Positions 46,035-54,523 of a DNA stretch of 64,000 nt are shown here, piece after piece; the stretch's first letter is position 1; each line of letters opens with the position of its first letter. Location of the stretch: the NCBI GenBank assembly GCA_943370175.1, contig CALRPU020000005.1, positions 1 through 64,000 on the forward strand. Reading direction: 5' to 3'. The stretch is from Ideonella_A intermedia_A. GTDB taxonomy: Bacteria > Pseudomonadota > Gammaproteobacteria > Burkholderiales > Burkholderiaceae_C. Under the pieces are notes generated by a model. The model made no database searches. It was not told the DNA's origin and saw only the letters and a list, made by a program, of their open reading frames with translations. Position numbers and translations under genes: made by a program.

Positions 46035-47024
46035 ATGGGTGCCTTGCGCGATTTCAGCATCAACCACCAGGTCGCCCTGTTGTTCGTTGGCCTGTTCGGG
46101 GTGCTGAGCCTGTTGTCGCTGGTCGCGGTGTGGCGTGGCGTTGGCGAGCCCACGCCCGAGCGCCAGCTGAGCCAGGAACGCCTCTGGCGCGACCTGCGCG
46201 TGTTGTGGACCGGCGCGGTGCTGTTCTGGGTGGCCTGGGCGCTGGGGGCGGTGGTGGCCACGCTGCTGTTCGGCACCGTCGCCTTCCTGGCACTGCGCGA
46301 GTTCATCACGCTGACCCACACACGCCGGGCAGACCACCGCAGTCTGCTGCTCGCCTTCTTTGTCGTGCTGCCAGCGCAATTCGTGTTGGCGGGCAGCCGA
46401 TTCTTCGACCTGTTCACCGTGTTCATTCCGGTCTACGTGTTCCTGGCCATCCCGCTGGTCAGTGCGTTCGGCAACGACCCGCACCGCTTTCTGGAGCGCA
46501 CCGCCAAGATCCAATGGGCCATCATGGTGTGCATCTACGGCATGAGCCACGCCCCTGCGCTGCTGTTGCTGGACCTGCCGCGCTATGCGGGCCGGGGAGC
46601 CTTCATGGTGTTCTATCTGGTGGCGGTGGTGGCCACGGCGCACCTGGTGCAAGACCTGGCTGCGCGCACCTTGCGGCGCCGGCCGGTGGCGCGGGCGATC
46701 AGCCGCAGCTTTTCGTGGCGCGCCTGGGGCGCCGGCGTGGCCGCGGCCGGCTTCGTTGGCGTGCTGCTGTACTGGGCCACGCCCTTCAAGCCCATCCCGG
46801 CCCTGGTGATGGGTGTCATCGCGGGCGGCACCGGCACCTTGGGTGGCTTCGTGATGATGGCCTTGAAGCGCGACGCGGGCGTGCGCACCTGGGGCGACCA
46901 GGCGTCGGTCACCGGTGCGGTCGGGCTGCTGGACCGCGTGGCGCCGCTGTGCTTCGCCGCACCGGTGTTCTTCCACGCGGTGCGCTGGTACTTTGGCATC
47001 GGCAGCGTTGGCCCCACGCCCTGA
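46035..47024 (+). CDS. CdsA-like phosphatidate cytidylyltransferase family protein, degenerate signature
   Basis: 329 residues with about eight membrane helices. The C-terminal region aligns with the CdsA signature but is altered: LKRDAGVRTWG replaces the KR-KD pattern, TGAVGLLDRVAPL stands where HGG-DR-DS is expected, so the HGG and the last Asp are lost. The rest (LCFAAPVFFHAVRWYFG) is close to YnbB-type relatives. It pairs with the upstream PlsC-like gene as ynbB-type genes often do. It may have lost CDP-diacylglycerol synthase activity or use a different chemistry. Confidence 0.82.
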   Translation: MGALRDFSINHQVALLFVGLFGVLSLLSLVAVWRGVGEPTPERQLSQERLWRDLRVLWTGAVLFWVAWALGAVVATLLFGTVAFLALREFITLTHTRRADHRSLLLAFFVVLPAQFVLAGSRFFDLFTVFIPVYVFLAIPLVSAFGNDPHRFLERTAKIQWAIMVCIYGMSHAPALLLLDLPRYAGRGAFMVFYLVAVVATAHLVQDLAARTLRRRPVARAISRSFSWRAWGAGVAAAGFVGVLLYWATPFKPIPALVMGVIAGGTGTLGGFVMMALKRDAGVRTWGDQASVTGAVGLLDRVAPLCFAAPVFFHAVRWYFGIGSVGPTP

Positions 47025-47064
47025 GCGCGAGGCCTGACCGTCCGTTGCGTCACACTCCTGTCCC

Positions 47065-47622
47065 ATGGTCACAGCGCGCATCCTCGGCATCGATCCGGGG
47101 CTGGTCTGCACCGGCTTCGGCGTCATCGAGGCCGAAGGGTCTGCCTTGCACTACGTGGCCAGCGGCACCATCCGCACCAGCTCGGTCGACCTTGGCCAGC
47201 TGCCGGCGCGGTTGAAGCTCATCTTTGACGGCGTGCGCGAGGTCAGTGCGCGCTACCAGCCGACCACCGCCGCCTGCGAGATCGTCTTCGTCAACGTGAA
47301 CCCGCAGTCCACGCTGCTGCTGGGCCAGGCGCGCGGCGCGGCGCTCACCGCGCTGGTCACGGCCGGGTTGGACGTGTCGGAGTACACCGCGCTTCAAATG
47401 AAGAAGGCCATCGTCGGCCATGGCCACGCCCGCAAGGAACAGGTCCAGGAGATGGTGATGCGCCTGTTGAAGTTGCCCGGCCTGCCAGGCAAGGACGCGG
47501 CCGACGCGCTGGGCCTGGCCATCTGCCATGCGCACGCGGGCGCCTCGTTCGCGGCGATGGCCAAGGCCGCGCCGCTGTCCCGCCGAACCCATGCGCAGTT
47601 CAAGGGCGGGCGCACTTACTGA
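47065..47622 (+). CDS. ruvC: Holliday junction resolvase RuvC
   Basis: 185 residues. Catalytic acids appear in ILGIDPGLVCTGFGVIE, ACEIVFVNVNPQSTLLLGQA and the C-terminal KDAADALGLAICHAH. The helix EYTALQMKKAIVGHGHARK holds the basic DNA-contacting residues. RuvC cuts Holliday junctions with RuvAB. ruvA and ruvB, often nearby, are not in this window. It follows the CdsA-like gene by 40 bases. Confidence 0.96.
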   Translation: MVTARILGIDPGLVCTGFGVIEAEGSALHYVASGTIRTSSVDLGQLPARLKLIFDGVREVSARYQPTTAACEIVFVNVNPQSTLLLGQARGAALTALVTAGLDVSEYTALQMKKAIVGHGHARKEQVQEMVMRLLKLPGLPGKDAADALGLAICHAHAGASFAAMAKAAPLSRRTHAQFKGGRTY

Positions 47623-47688
47623 CGCTGCCTACAATTTGGGCATTCGCCGGCTTGACGGGCTGGCCGCACCCCTCCACAAGGTCACACG

Positions 47689-48603
47689 ATGAAATCCACC
47701 ACGCCAGCGCAACCCGACAGCGTCTCCCAGATCGCGCCGCGCGACAAGGCCGAGATCCTGGCCCAGGCCTTGCCCTACATCCGCAAGTTCCACGGCAAGA
47801 CCATCGTCATCAAGTACGGCGGCAACGCCATGACCGACCCGGCGCTGCAGCAGGACTTCGCCGAGGACGTGGTGCTGCTCAAGCTCGTGGGCATGAACCC
47901 GGTGGTGGTGCACGGCGGCGGGCCGCAGATCGAGGATGCGCTGGCCAAGATCGGCAAGAAGGGCAGCTTCATCCAGGGCATGCGTGTCACCGACGAGGAA
48001 ACCATGGAGGTCGTCGAGTGGGTGCTGGCCGGGCAGGTGCAGCAAGACATCGTCGGCCTGATCAACGTGGCCGGCGGCAAGGCCGTGGGCCTGACCGGGC
48101 GCGATGGCGGCTTGATCCGCGCGCGCAAGCTGAAGATGTTCGATCTGCAGGACCCGACCAAGGAGTACGACGTCGGCCAAGTCGGCGAAATCGAGTCCAT
48201 CGACCCGAGCGTCGTCCGCGCGCTGCAGGACGACCAGTTCATCCCGGTGATCTCGCCTCTGGGGTTCGGCGTCAACAATGAAAACTACAACATCAACGCC
48301 GACGTCGTCGCGGGCAAGTTGGCCGAGGTGCTGAAGGCCGAAAAGCTGATGCTGCTGACGAACACGCCGGGCGTGCTCGACAAGGAAGGCCGCTTGTTGA
48401 CCAACCTGAGCGCGCGCGAGATCGACGATCTGTTCGCCGACGGCACGATCAGTGGCGGCATGCTGCCCAAGATCTCGTCCGCGCTGGACGCCGCCAAGAA
48501 TGGCGTCAACACCGTCCACATCATCGATGGCCGCGTTCCTCATGCCATGCTGCTGGAGGTGCTGACCGACCAGGCCTACGGCACGATGATCCGGTCGCAC
48601 TGA
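47689..48603 (+). CDS. argB: Acetylglutamate kinase
   Basis: 304 residues. Motifs of the amino acid kinase fold are intact: IVIKYGGNAMTD, VVHGGGPQIEDALAKIGK, VGLTGRDGGLIRARK, NNENYNINADVVAG and MLPKISSALDAAKNGV. The enzyme phosphorylates N-acetylglutamate in arginine synthesis. The stop overlaps the start of the next gene by one base (TGATG). A TACAAT (47630-47635) upstream could be a -10 box. Confidence 0.97.
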   Translation: MKSTTPAQPDSVSQIAPRDKAEILAQALPYIRKFHGKTIVIKYGGNAMTDPALQQDFAEDVVLLKLVGMNPVVVHGGGPQIEDALAKIGKKGSFIQGMRVTDEETMEVVEWVLAGQVQQDIVGLINVAGGKAVGLTGRDGGLIRARKLKMFDLQDPTKEYDVGQVGEIESIDPSVVRALQDDQFIPVISPLGFGVNNENYNINADVVAGKLAEVLKAEKLMLLTNTPGVLDKEGRLLTNLSAREIDDLFADGTISGGMLPKISSALDAAKNGVNTVHIIDGRVPHAMLLEVLTDQAYGTMIRSH

Positions 48604-49322
48604 TGCGTTCCCCGCGGGTGCCGGCGCGGTCCCTGGCCCGGCGGCCCGGGCCGCGCACCTGGTTGTTCGACCTGGACAACACATTGCACGACGCGAGCCA
48701 CTCGGCCTTCGGCCACACCAGCGCGGCGATGACCGCGTACGTCGAGCGCCACCTGGCACTGTCAACGGCCGAGGCCAGCCAGCTTCGGCAGCACTATTGG
48801 CAGCGCTACGGCGCCACCTTGCTTGGCCTGGTGCGACACCACGGCATCCGCGCGCAGCACTTTCTGGACGAGACCCACCGATTGCCTGGCCTGGAGTCGC
48901 GATTGCGCTGCCACGCCGGCGACCGGCGAGCGTTGGCCCGCCTGCCGGGTCGCAAGCTGATCCTCACCAACGGCCCGCGCAGCTACGCCCGCCGCGTGCT
49001 GGACGGCCTGGGCCTGACCCGCCTGTTCCAAGGGGTGGTGTGCATCGAGGACATGCGCATGTTCGGCCACCACCGCCCCAAGCCGGACGCCCGCATGCTG
49101 CGCCATGTGCTGGCGCGATTGCGCTGCAGCCCGGCGCGAGCGACGTTGGTCGAGGACACGCTGGTCAACCTCAGATCGGCGCGCGCGCTGGGCCTCACCA
49201 CCGTGTGGATGCAGGGCTACCTGGGCCCCATCGCGACCGAACGCCAACGCCGAAAGCCCGCCTACGTGTGTGCCAGGATCAAACGGATCCAGGCGCTGAA
49301 GGCCATCTCTCGGTCCCATTGA
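48603..49322 (+). CDS. HAD-family pyrimidine 5'-nucleotidase
   Basis: 239 residues. The nucleophile motif is WLFDLDNTLHD; the second motif KLILTNGPR and the last acid motif TLVEDTLVNLRSAR place it with the yeast SDT1-like or YjjG-type pyrimidine 5'-nucleotidases. A helical cap lies between (ASQLRQHYWQRYGATLLGLV). The preceding 16 residues are basic and Arg/Pro-rich. It overlaps argB by one base and slmA by one base (TGATG), as the argB-nucleotidase-slmA order does in other Burkholderiales. Confidence 0.88.
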   Translation: MRSPRVPARSLARRPGPRTWLFDLDNTLHDASHSAFGHTSAAMTAYVERHLALSTAEASQLRQHYWQRYGATLLGLVRHHGIRAQHFLDETHRLPGLESRLRCHAGDRRALARLPGRKLILTNGPRSYARRVLDGLGLTRLFQGVVCIEDMRMFGHHRPKPDARMLRHVLARLRCSPARATLVEDTLVNLRSARALGLTTVWMQGYLGPIATERQRRKPAYVCARIKRIQALKAISRSH

Positions 49323-49960
49323 TGCGCAGCACGCCCACCCACCCTGCCCAAGCCGATCAGGCGCCGGACGCTGCGCTCGGGCGGCGCCGCATGAAGCCTG
49401 GCGAGCGCCGTCTGCAGATTCTGCAGACCCTTGCCGCCATGCTGGAGCGACCGGGGGCCCAACGCATCACCACGGCCACCCTCGCCGGCGAGCTTCAGGT
49501 CAGCGAGGCCGCCCTCTACCGGCATTTCGCCAGCAAGGCGCAAATGTTCGAGGGCCTGATCGATTTCATCGAGACCAGCGTGATGGGCCTGACCCAGCAG
49601 ATCGCCCAGCGCCACGACGACCCCTTGGTGAAGGCGCGCACCATCGTCGTGGTGCTGCTTCAGTTCGCTGAGCGCAACCCTGGCATGTGCCGCGTGATCG
49701 CAGGCGACGCGCTGGTGCACGAAGACGACCGCCTGCAGCAGCGCATCAACCAGTTTCTCGACCGCATCGAGTCGCAGCTGCGCGGCTTGCTGCGCGAGGT
49801 CGCCGCGGCCCGTGGGGACGCCATGCCCACGGTCAGCGCCCAGGTTCACGCGTCCGTGTTGACGGCCTTTGCCATGGGGCGACTGCAAGCCTTTGCCCGT
49901 TCTCGCTTCAAGCGCCTGCCAACGGAACAGCTGGACCTTGCGCTGGCCATGGTGCAGTGA
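49322..49960 (+). CDS. slmA: Nucleoid occlusion factor SlmA (TetR fold)
   Basis: 212 residues. A charged N-terminus is followed by a TetR helix-turn-helix (RITTATLAGELQVSEAALYRHF, in part) and KAQMFEGLIDFIETSVMGL. The helical C-terminal domain lacks a ligand pocket signature and fits SlmA, which binds DNA and blocks FtsZ over the nucleoid. Assignment to SlmA rather than another TetR rests on this LAGELQVSEAALYRHF match and gene context. Confidence 0.87.
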   Translation: MRSTPTHPAQADQAPDAALGRRRMKPGERRLQILQTLAAMLERPGAQRITTATLAGELQVSEAALYRHFASKAQMFEGLIDFIETSVMGLTQQIAQRHDDPLVKARTIVVVLLQFAERNPGMCRVIAGDALVHEDDRLQQRINQFLDRIESQLRGLLREVAAARGDAMPTVSAQVHASVLTAFAMGRLQAFARSRFKRLPTEQLDLALAMVQ

Positions 49961-49977
49961 CGGCCGGCGACCAGACG

Positions 49978-50655
49978 ATGTCCGGTGTTGCCGAGCTGCA
50001 GTGGGGTGGCCACACCCTGGTGCTGCTGCCCGATCGCGCTGCGTGGCTGCCTCAGCGCGAGACCGTGCTGGTCGCCGATGTCCACATCGGCAAGGCCCTG
50101 AGTTTTCGGCGGCGGGGCGTGCCAGTGCCCCATGGCACCACGGGCGACACCCTGGACCGCTTGTCCGCGCTCGTGCGTCGCCTCCGGGCCCGCCACGTGG
50201 TGGTGCTGGGCGATTTCCTGCACTCCGCCCATGCCCAGGCGCAGCCCACCCAAGACGCGTTGCGCGCTTGGCGCCGGGCGCACGCCGAACTCGAGCTGAC
50301 GCTCGTTCGCGGCAACCACGATGAGCGCGCGGGCGACCCGACGCCTGAGCTGGGCATGGCGGTCGTTGACGAGCCCTGGCGACTGGCGCCGTTGGGTGAA
50401 CAAGGCGGCCCGGCCTTGGCGCTGTGCCATCACCCGCAGGCGGTGGCGGGCTGCCAGTCGCTGGCCGGGCATTGGCACCCTTGCGTGCACCTGGGTGGGC
50501 GGGCCCGCGACCGCCTGCGGCTGCCCTGCTTTCACTTCAGCGATGACCAGGGGGTGTTGCCGGCGTTCGGGTCCTTCACCGGCATGCATCCGATCACGCG
50601 GCGGGCGCAGGACCGCGTGTTTGCCATTGCCGAGTCCATGGTGTGCGCCGTGTGA
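49978..50655 (+). CDS. pdeM: PdeM-type metallophosphoesterase (ligase-associated)
   Basis: 225 residues from the ATG at 49978. The calcineurin-like motifs are VLVADVHIGKALSFRRRG, VVLGDFLHS, VRGNHDER and CHHPQ/GHWHP. The DVHIGK and FRRRG pattern is characteristic of ligase-associated PdeM proteins. In many bacteria this gene sits with a DNA ligase, an exonuclease and a helicase in a repair operon; here those partners are absent. The start follows slmA by 17 bases. Confidence 0.87.
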   Translation: MSGVAELQWGGHTLVLLPDRAAWLPQRETVLVADVHIGKALSFRRRGVPVPHGTTGDTLDRLSALVRRLRARHVVVLGDFLHSAHAQAQPTQDALRAWRRAHAELELTLVRGNHDERAGDPTPELGMAVVDEPWRLAPLGEQGGPALALCHHPQAVAGCQSLAGHWHPCVHLGGRARDRLRLPCFHFSDDQGVLPAFGSFTGMHPITRRAQDRVFAIAESMVCAV

Positions 50656-50695
50656 GACCGGGCGAAGCTGCGCGGGCTGCCCCTAAACTCGGCGC

Positions 50696-51562
50696 ATGTC
50701 ATCACTTGAGCACCTCCTATCGCGCGCCGACGCGCTGATGTCGCGTCTGGAGGCGGTGTTGCCTCGGCCGTTGGGCGACCCCGACTGGGCCGCGTCCACT
50801 GCCTTTCGCTACCGCAAGCGGGCCGGCGCCGGCCGCCTGGAGCCGGTTCGTCTGGTCTCTGGCATCCGGCTGGACGCACTGTGCGAAGTCGACGCGCAAA
50901 AAGAGAAGCTGGTGCGCAACACCGCGCAGTTCGTGGCAGGCCACTCGGCGAACAACGTGCTGTTGACCGGCGCGCGCGGCACCGGCAAGAGCTCGTTGAT
51001 CAAAGCCTGTTTGAACGCGTTCGCTGACCGTGGCCTGCGCCTGATCGAGGTCGACAAGGCCGACCTCGTCGACCTCCCCGACATCGCCGACCTGGTGGCG
51101 CCAAGGTCCGAGCGATTCATTGTGTTCTGCGATGACCTGAGCTTCGACGAAGGCGAGGCCGGCTACAAGGCCTTGAAGTCCGTGCTGGATGGTTCGGTCG
51201 CCCAGGCGAGCGACAACATGCTGGTCTATGCCACGAGCAACCGCCGGCACCTGTTGCCCGAGTACATGAAGGAGAACCTCAGCTACCAGCACACGGAAGA
51301 CGGCGAGGTTCACCCGGGCGAGGTGGTCGAGGAAAAAATCTCGCTGTCCGAACGCTTCGGCCTCTGGATCAGCTTCTACCCCTTCAGCCAGCAGGAATAC
51401 CTGGCCATCGTGGCGCAATGGCTGCGTGGTTTCGGCATCGATGAGGCCGCCATCGCGGCGGCCCGCCAGGAGAGCCTCGTGTGGGCCCTCGAGCGGGGCT
51501 CACGCTCGGGCCGTGTGGCCTTTCAGTTCGCCAAGGACTACGCGGGAAGGCACGCTGCATGA
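50696..51562 (+). CDS. DUF815 AAA+ ATP-binding protein
   Basis: 288 residues. P-loop GARGTGKSSLIKA with an upstream VLLTG strand, Walker-B-like FIVFCDDLSFDEGE, and a sensor region YATSNRRHLLPEYMKEN, the signature of DUF815. The N-terminus is basic and helical. This ATPase is widespread in proteobacteria without a proven function. It overlaps the Nudix gene by four bases (ATGA). Confidence 0.9.
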   Translation: MSSLEHLLSRADALMSRLEAVLPRPLGDPDWAASTAFRYRKRAGAGRLEPVRLVSGIRLDALCEVDAQKEKLVRNTAQFVAGHSANNVLLTGARGTGKSSLIKACLNAFADRGLRLIEVDKADLVDLPDIADLVAPRSERFIVFCDDLSFDEGEAGYKALKSVLDGSVAQASDNMLVYATSNRRHLLPEYMKENLSYQHTEDGEVHPGEVVEEKISLSERFGLWISFYPFSQQEYLAIVAQWLRGFGIDEAAIAAARQESLVWALERGSRSGRVAFQFAKDYAGRHAA

Positions 51563-52044
51563 CCCCGGCTGGAGACCCTCGCGCACGGGTGCCGGTCGAT
51601 GTGGCGGTTGGCGTGCTGATCGAGCGCGACGCCGATGGCCGGGAGGGGCGTTTTTTGCTCACATCGCGGCCTGAAGGCAAGGTGTACGCCGGCTACTGGG
51701 AGTTTCCGGGTGGCAAGCTGGAAGCGGGTGAGTCGGTTGAACAAGCGCTGCGGCGCGAGCTGCAGGAAGAGCTGGGGATCACCATTGGCGCAGCGCACCC
51801 CTGGAAGGTCGATGTCATCGATTACCCGCACGCGCTCGTCCGGCTGCATTTCTGCAAGGTGTACGAGTGGCAGGGCGAGTTCCAGATGCTTGAACGCCAG
51901 ACCATGGCGTGGCAGAGCCTGCCGGTCCAGTTGTCGCCGGTGCTGCCCGGCACCGTGCCGGTGCTGGCCTGGTTCGCCCAGGAGCGGGGGCACCCGGGCC
52001 CGACCCACGCCGAGGTGGGCTCGGTCCCCGCCGGACGGGGCTGA
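51559..52044 (+). CDS. Nudix hydrolase, MutT-like
   Basis: 161 residues from the ATG at 51559. The Nudix box, GX5EX7REUXEEXGU, is intact in GGKLEAGESVEQALRRELQEELGI, residues about 53-75. The preceding LTSRPEGKVYAGYWEFPGG is typical of MutT, the 8-oxo-dGTP pyrophosphatase that cleans the nucleotide pool. It is translationally coupled to the DUF815 gene. The C-terminal 25 residues are not conserved. Confidence 0.88.
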   Translation: MTPAGDPRARVPVDVAVGVLIERDADGREGRFLLTSRPEGKVYAGYWEFPGGKLEAGESVEQALRRELQEELGITIGAAHPWKVDVIDYPHALVRLHFCKVYEWQGEFQMLERQTMAWQSLPVQLSPVLPGTVPVLAWFAQERGHPGPTHAEVGSVPAGRG

Positions 52045-52058
52045 TTACACTGCCGCCC

Positions 52059-52484
52059 ATGAACCGCAAGGACCCTCTTCAGGCCGACCCGCACAACGCC
52101 TGGCTGGACGCCATCCAATGGGACGCCCAGGGCCTGGTGCCTGTGATCGCCCAGGAGCAAGGCAGCAAGGACGTGTTGATGTTCGCCTTCATGAACCGCG
52201 AGGCACTGCGGCTCACGGCCGAGCGGCGCGAAGCGGTCTACTGGAGTCGGTCCCGCGGTCGCTTGTGGCACAAGGGCGAGGAGTCGGGCCACGTGCAGAC
52301 GGTGCACGACATCCGCATCGATTGCGACAACGACGTGGTATTGCTCACGGTCACCCAGCATGGTCACGAGCCTGGCATTGCCTGCCACACCGGGCGCCAC
52401 AGTTGTTTTTTCCAGCAACTCGACGATCTGCGTTGGAAAGCGGTGGACCCGGTCTTGAAGGACCCGGCCAGCATCTACAAATGA
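52059..52484 (+). CDS. hisI: Phosphoribosyl-AMP cyclohydrolase
   Basis: 141 residues. Motifs LVPVIAQEQGSKDVLMFAFMN (in part), YWSRSRGRLWHKGEESGHVQ, IDCDNDVVLL and the zinc-site CHTGRHSCFF are intact. It opens the ring of phosphoribosyl-AMP in histidine synthesis. It is separated from hisE by four bases; the other his genes are not near, although in most relatives hisI follows hisF. Confidence 0.96.
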   Translation: MNRKDPLQADPHNAWLDAIQWDAQGLVPVIAQEQGSKDVLMFAFMNREALRLTAERREAVYWSRSRGRLWHKGEESGHVQTVHDIRIDCDNDVVLLTVTQHGHEPGIACHTGRHSCFFQQLDDLRWKAVDPVLKDPASIYK

Positions 52485-52488
52485 GGGT

Positions 52489-52869
52489 GTGGACAAGACC
52501 GTGAACCTCCCAAGCGCCCCAACGACATCGCAAGACGTGCTGGCCCGCCTCGCCGAGGTGGTGGCCCAACGGCGCGGTGGCGACCCGGACAAAAGCTACG
52601 TGGCGCGCCTCTTCCACAAGGGCACCGACGCGATCCTGAAAAAGATCGGCGAAGAGGCCACCGAGACGGTCATGGCCGCCAAGGACGGCGACCGCCAGAA
52701 GATCGTCTACGAGGTGGCCGACCTCTGGTTCCATTGCCTGCTGGCCCTTGAGGCCTTCGAGTTGACGCCTGGCGACGTGCTGGCCGAGCTTCAGCGCCGC
52801 GAAGGCTTGTCCGGACTGGAAGAGTTTGCAGCCCGCAAGCTCAAGACCCGCGAAGGAGATGGTTCATGA
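52489..52869 (+). CDS. hisE: Phosphoribosyl-ATP pyrophosphatase
   Basis: 126 residues from a GTG start at 52489. The all-alpha MazG-like fold has VVAQRRGGDPDKSYVARLF, KIGEEATETVMAAKDGD and YEVADLWFHCLLALE, with the acidic EExxE and ExxD residues that bind magnesium. It removes pyrophosphate from phosphoribosyl-ATP, the second step of histidine synthesis, just before the HisI reaction. It overlaps the next gene by four bases (ATGA). Confidence 0.95.
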   Translation: MDKTVNLPSAPTTSQDVLARLAEVVAQRRGGDPDKSYVARLFHKGTDAILKKIGEEATETVMAAKDGDRQKIVYEVADLWFHCLLALEAFELTPGDVLAELQRREGLSGLEEFAARKLKTREGDGS

Positions 52870-53243
52870 ACGAGTTGATCTCGGTGGACGACAAAACCCA
52901 GTCGCTGAAGACGGTGGGGCACATCAGCTACGCGCTGCACACGGTGGTGGCGGTGGCGGCCGTGGTGCCTGGCATCCAGGCCAGCATCGCCCTGTTGATC
53001 GTGGCCTTCATCATCGACCTGGTCAAAAAGGACGAGGCCGTGGGCACCTGGCAGGAATCTCACTTTGCCTGGCGCATCCGCAGCGTGTTGTGGGCCGGCG
53101 GCCTTTACTTGCTGACCGCGCCGCTGTGGCTGCTGCTGTTCTTGCCGGGCTGGGTCGCCTGGGTGGCGATTTCGATCTGGTTCCTGTACCGCGTCGTTCG
53201 CGGTTGGGTCAACCTCAACAACAACCAGCCGATGCCACGCTGA
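52866..53243 (+). CDS. DUF4870-like small membrane protein
   Basis: 125 residues with three hydrophobic segments: HTVVAVAAVVPGIQASIALL, VLWAGGLYLLTAPLWLLLFL and WVAWVAISIWFLYRVVRG. The pattern matches DUF4870-type inner-membrane proteins, which stand between hisE and the HIT gene in most Burkholderiales. Function unknown. It is coupled to hisE by an ATGA overlap. Confidence 0.87.
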   Translation: MNELISVDDKTQSLKTVGHISYALHTVVAVAAVVPGIQASIALLIVAFIIDLVKKDEAVGTWQESHFAWRIRSVLWAGGLYLLTAPLWLLLFLPGWVAWVAISIWFLYRVVRGWVNLNNNQPMPR

Positions 53244-53270
53244 GCGGCATCGCTCGACCGACACTGCACC

Positions 53271-53621
53271 ATGAGCCACGACCCCAACTGCATTTTCTGC
53301 AAGATCGTTGCGGGCCAGATCCCGAGCCGCAAGGTCCACGAGGACGACGAACTGCTGGCCTTTCACGACATTGCGCCATGGGCGCCGGTGCACTTTTTGA
53401 TCATTCCCAAGGCCCACATTCCGTCGCTTTACGAGACCGAGCCCGAGGCGCACGCGGCTCTGCTGGGTCGCATGCTGGCACTGGCGCCTGTGCTGGCCCG
53501 TGAGCAGGGCGTGGTGAACGGCTTTCGGGCTTTGGTCAACACCGGCCCTGACGGTCGCCAGGAAGTGCCGCACCTGCACTTGCATGTGATGGGCGGGCCG
53601 CGCCCCTGGACCAAGGGCTGA
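53271..53621 (+). CDS. HIT-family protein, HinT-like
   Basis: 116 residues. Starts with CIFCKIVAGQIPSRKV and ends with the histidine triad HLHLHV. FHDIAPWAPVHFLIIPKAHI lies between. HinT-type proteins hydrolyse nucleoside phosphoramidates such as AMP-lysine in the cytoplasm. It closes the hisI-hisE-DUF4870 unit; the tat genes start 108 bases later. Confidence 0.93.
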   Translation: MSHDPNCIFCKIVAGQIPSRKVHEDDELLAFHDIAPWAPVHFLIIPKAHIPSLYETEPEAHAALLGRMLALAPVLAREQGVVNGFRALVNTGPDGRQEVPHLHLHVMGGPRPWTKG

Positions 53622-53729
53622 GCGGCATCGGGAACGACCTATCGACCAAGTGGGTCAAGCGTCCAGGCCAACATCAGGGTGTTGGCTGGGGTCGCCTAGA
53701 ATTCTCAGCACTTCAGACAGGAGATATCC

Positions 53730-53963
53730 ATGGGTTCGTTCAGCGTCTGGCACTGGTTGATCGTGCTGGTGATCGTGGTGCTGGTGTTCGGCACCAAGAA
53801 GCTCAAGAACATCGGCAGCGACCTGGGTGGCGCCGTCAAGGGGTTCAAGGACGGCGTGCGCGATGGGGGCACGACCGCGGCGGACGCGCCGGCGGCCCAG
53901 GTGACGGCCCAGAAGACAGCCGACACCAACACCGTCGATGTTGAAGCCAAGACCAAGTCGTGA
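53730..53963 (+). CDS. tatA: Sec-independent translocase subunit TatA
   Basis: 77 residues with a strong AGGAG site. The membrane helix SVWHWLIVLVIVVLVFGTKK, with the hinge and the FGTKKLKNIGSDLGGAVKGF amphipathic helix, is standard. The C-terminal half is polar and disordered. TatA forms the pore of the twin-arginine translocase. A TAGAAT (53697-53702) may be the -10 box of the tatABC operon. Confidence 0.96.
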   Translation: MGSFSVWHWLIVLVIVVLVFGTKKLKNIGSDLGGAVKGFKDGVRDGGTTAADAPAAQVTAQKTADTNTVDVEAKTKS

Positions 53964-54001
53964 GGGCCGCTGGCCGCAAGGCTTGCGCGTCGGCCTGACG
54001 C

Positions 54002-54493
54002 ATGATTGATTTTGGATTCGACAAGATCGCGCTGATCGGGGCCGTCGCCCTGATCGTCATCGGCCCAGAAAAGTTGCCGAGGGTGGCCCGCACGGTCGGG
54101 CATTTCATCGGCAAAGCGCAGCGGTACGTGGCCGACGTGAAAGCCGAGGTCAACCGCTCGATCGAGCTGGAAGAGCTCAAGAAAATGAAAGGGGAGTTCG
54201 AAGACGCGGCCCGCAACGCGGAGCGCAGCATCACCGAACAGGTTCACCAAACCACCGCCGAGCTGGAACACGCCTGGCAGCCCGATTCACCGGACGCCAC
54301 CGACGACCTGAAACCGACCTTCAACGGCCAGCTCACGCCCCCGGTGCCCGACTACAAGCACCCAAAGAAGAACTGGCGATTGAAGCGTGGGGCAACGCCT
54401 CAGTGGTACAAACAGCGGCACGGCGTGAAATCGCGCGCACAGTCCGGCGCGGCGCGTGTGGCCCGCTTTCGCCCGCCGTCCGCCCGTTCCTGA
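54002..54493 (+). CDS. tatB: Sec-independent translocase subunit TatB
   Basis: 163 residues. The helix IDFGFDKIALIGAVALIVIG and the following PEKLPRVARTVGHFIGK are typical of TatB, with the conserved Glu in the membrane helix replaced by Asp/Lys as in other betaproteobacteria. The cytoplasmic part is helical and charged to residue 110, then disordered. TatB binds twin-arginine signals with TatC. It lies 38 bases after tatA. Confidence 0.95.
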   Translation: MIDFGFDKIALIGAVALIVIGPEKLPRVARTVGHFIGKAQRYVADVKAEVNRSIELEELKKMKGEFEDAARNAERSITEQVHQTTAELEHAWQPDSPDATDDLKPTFNGQLTPPVPDYKHPKKNWRLKRGATPQWYKQRHGVKSRAQSGAARVARFRPPSARS

Positions 54494-54523
54494 TGCCCCC
54501 GGGCTCGAAGACCCCTTTCCCGC

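Noticed and set aside
48797..49960. Longer GTG-started frame extending slmA upstream into the nucleotidase gene
   Set aside because: The extra 175 residues are a shadow of the nucleotidase; the ATG at 49322 gives the normal SlmA length.
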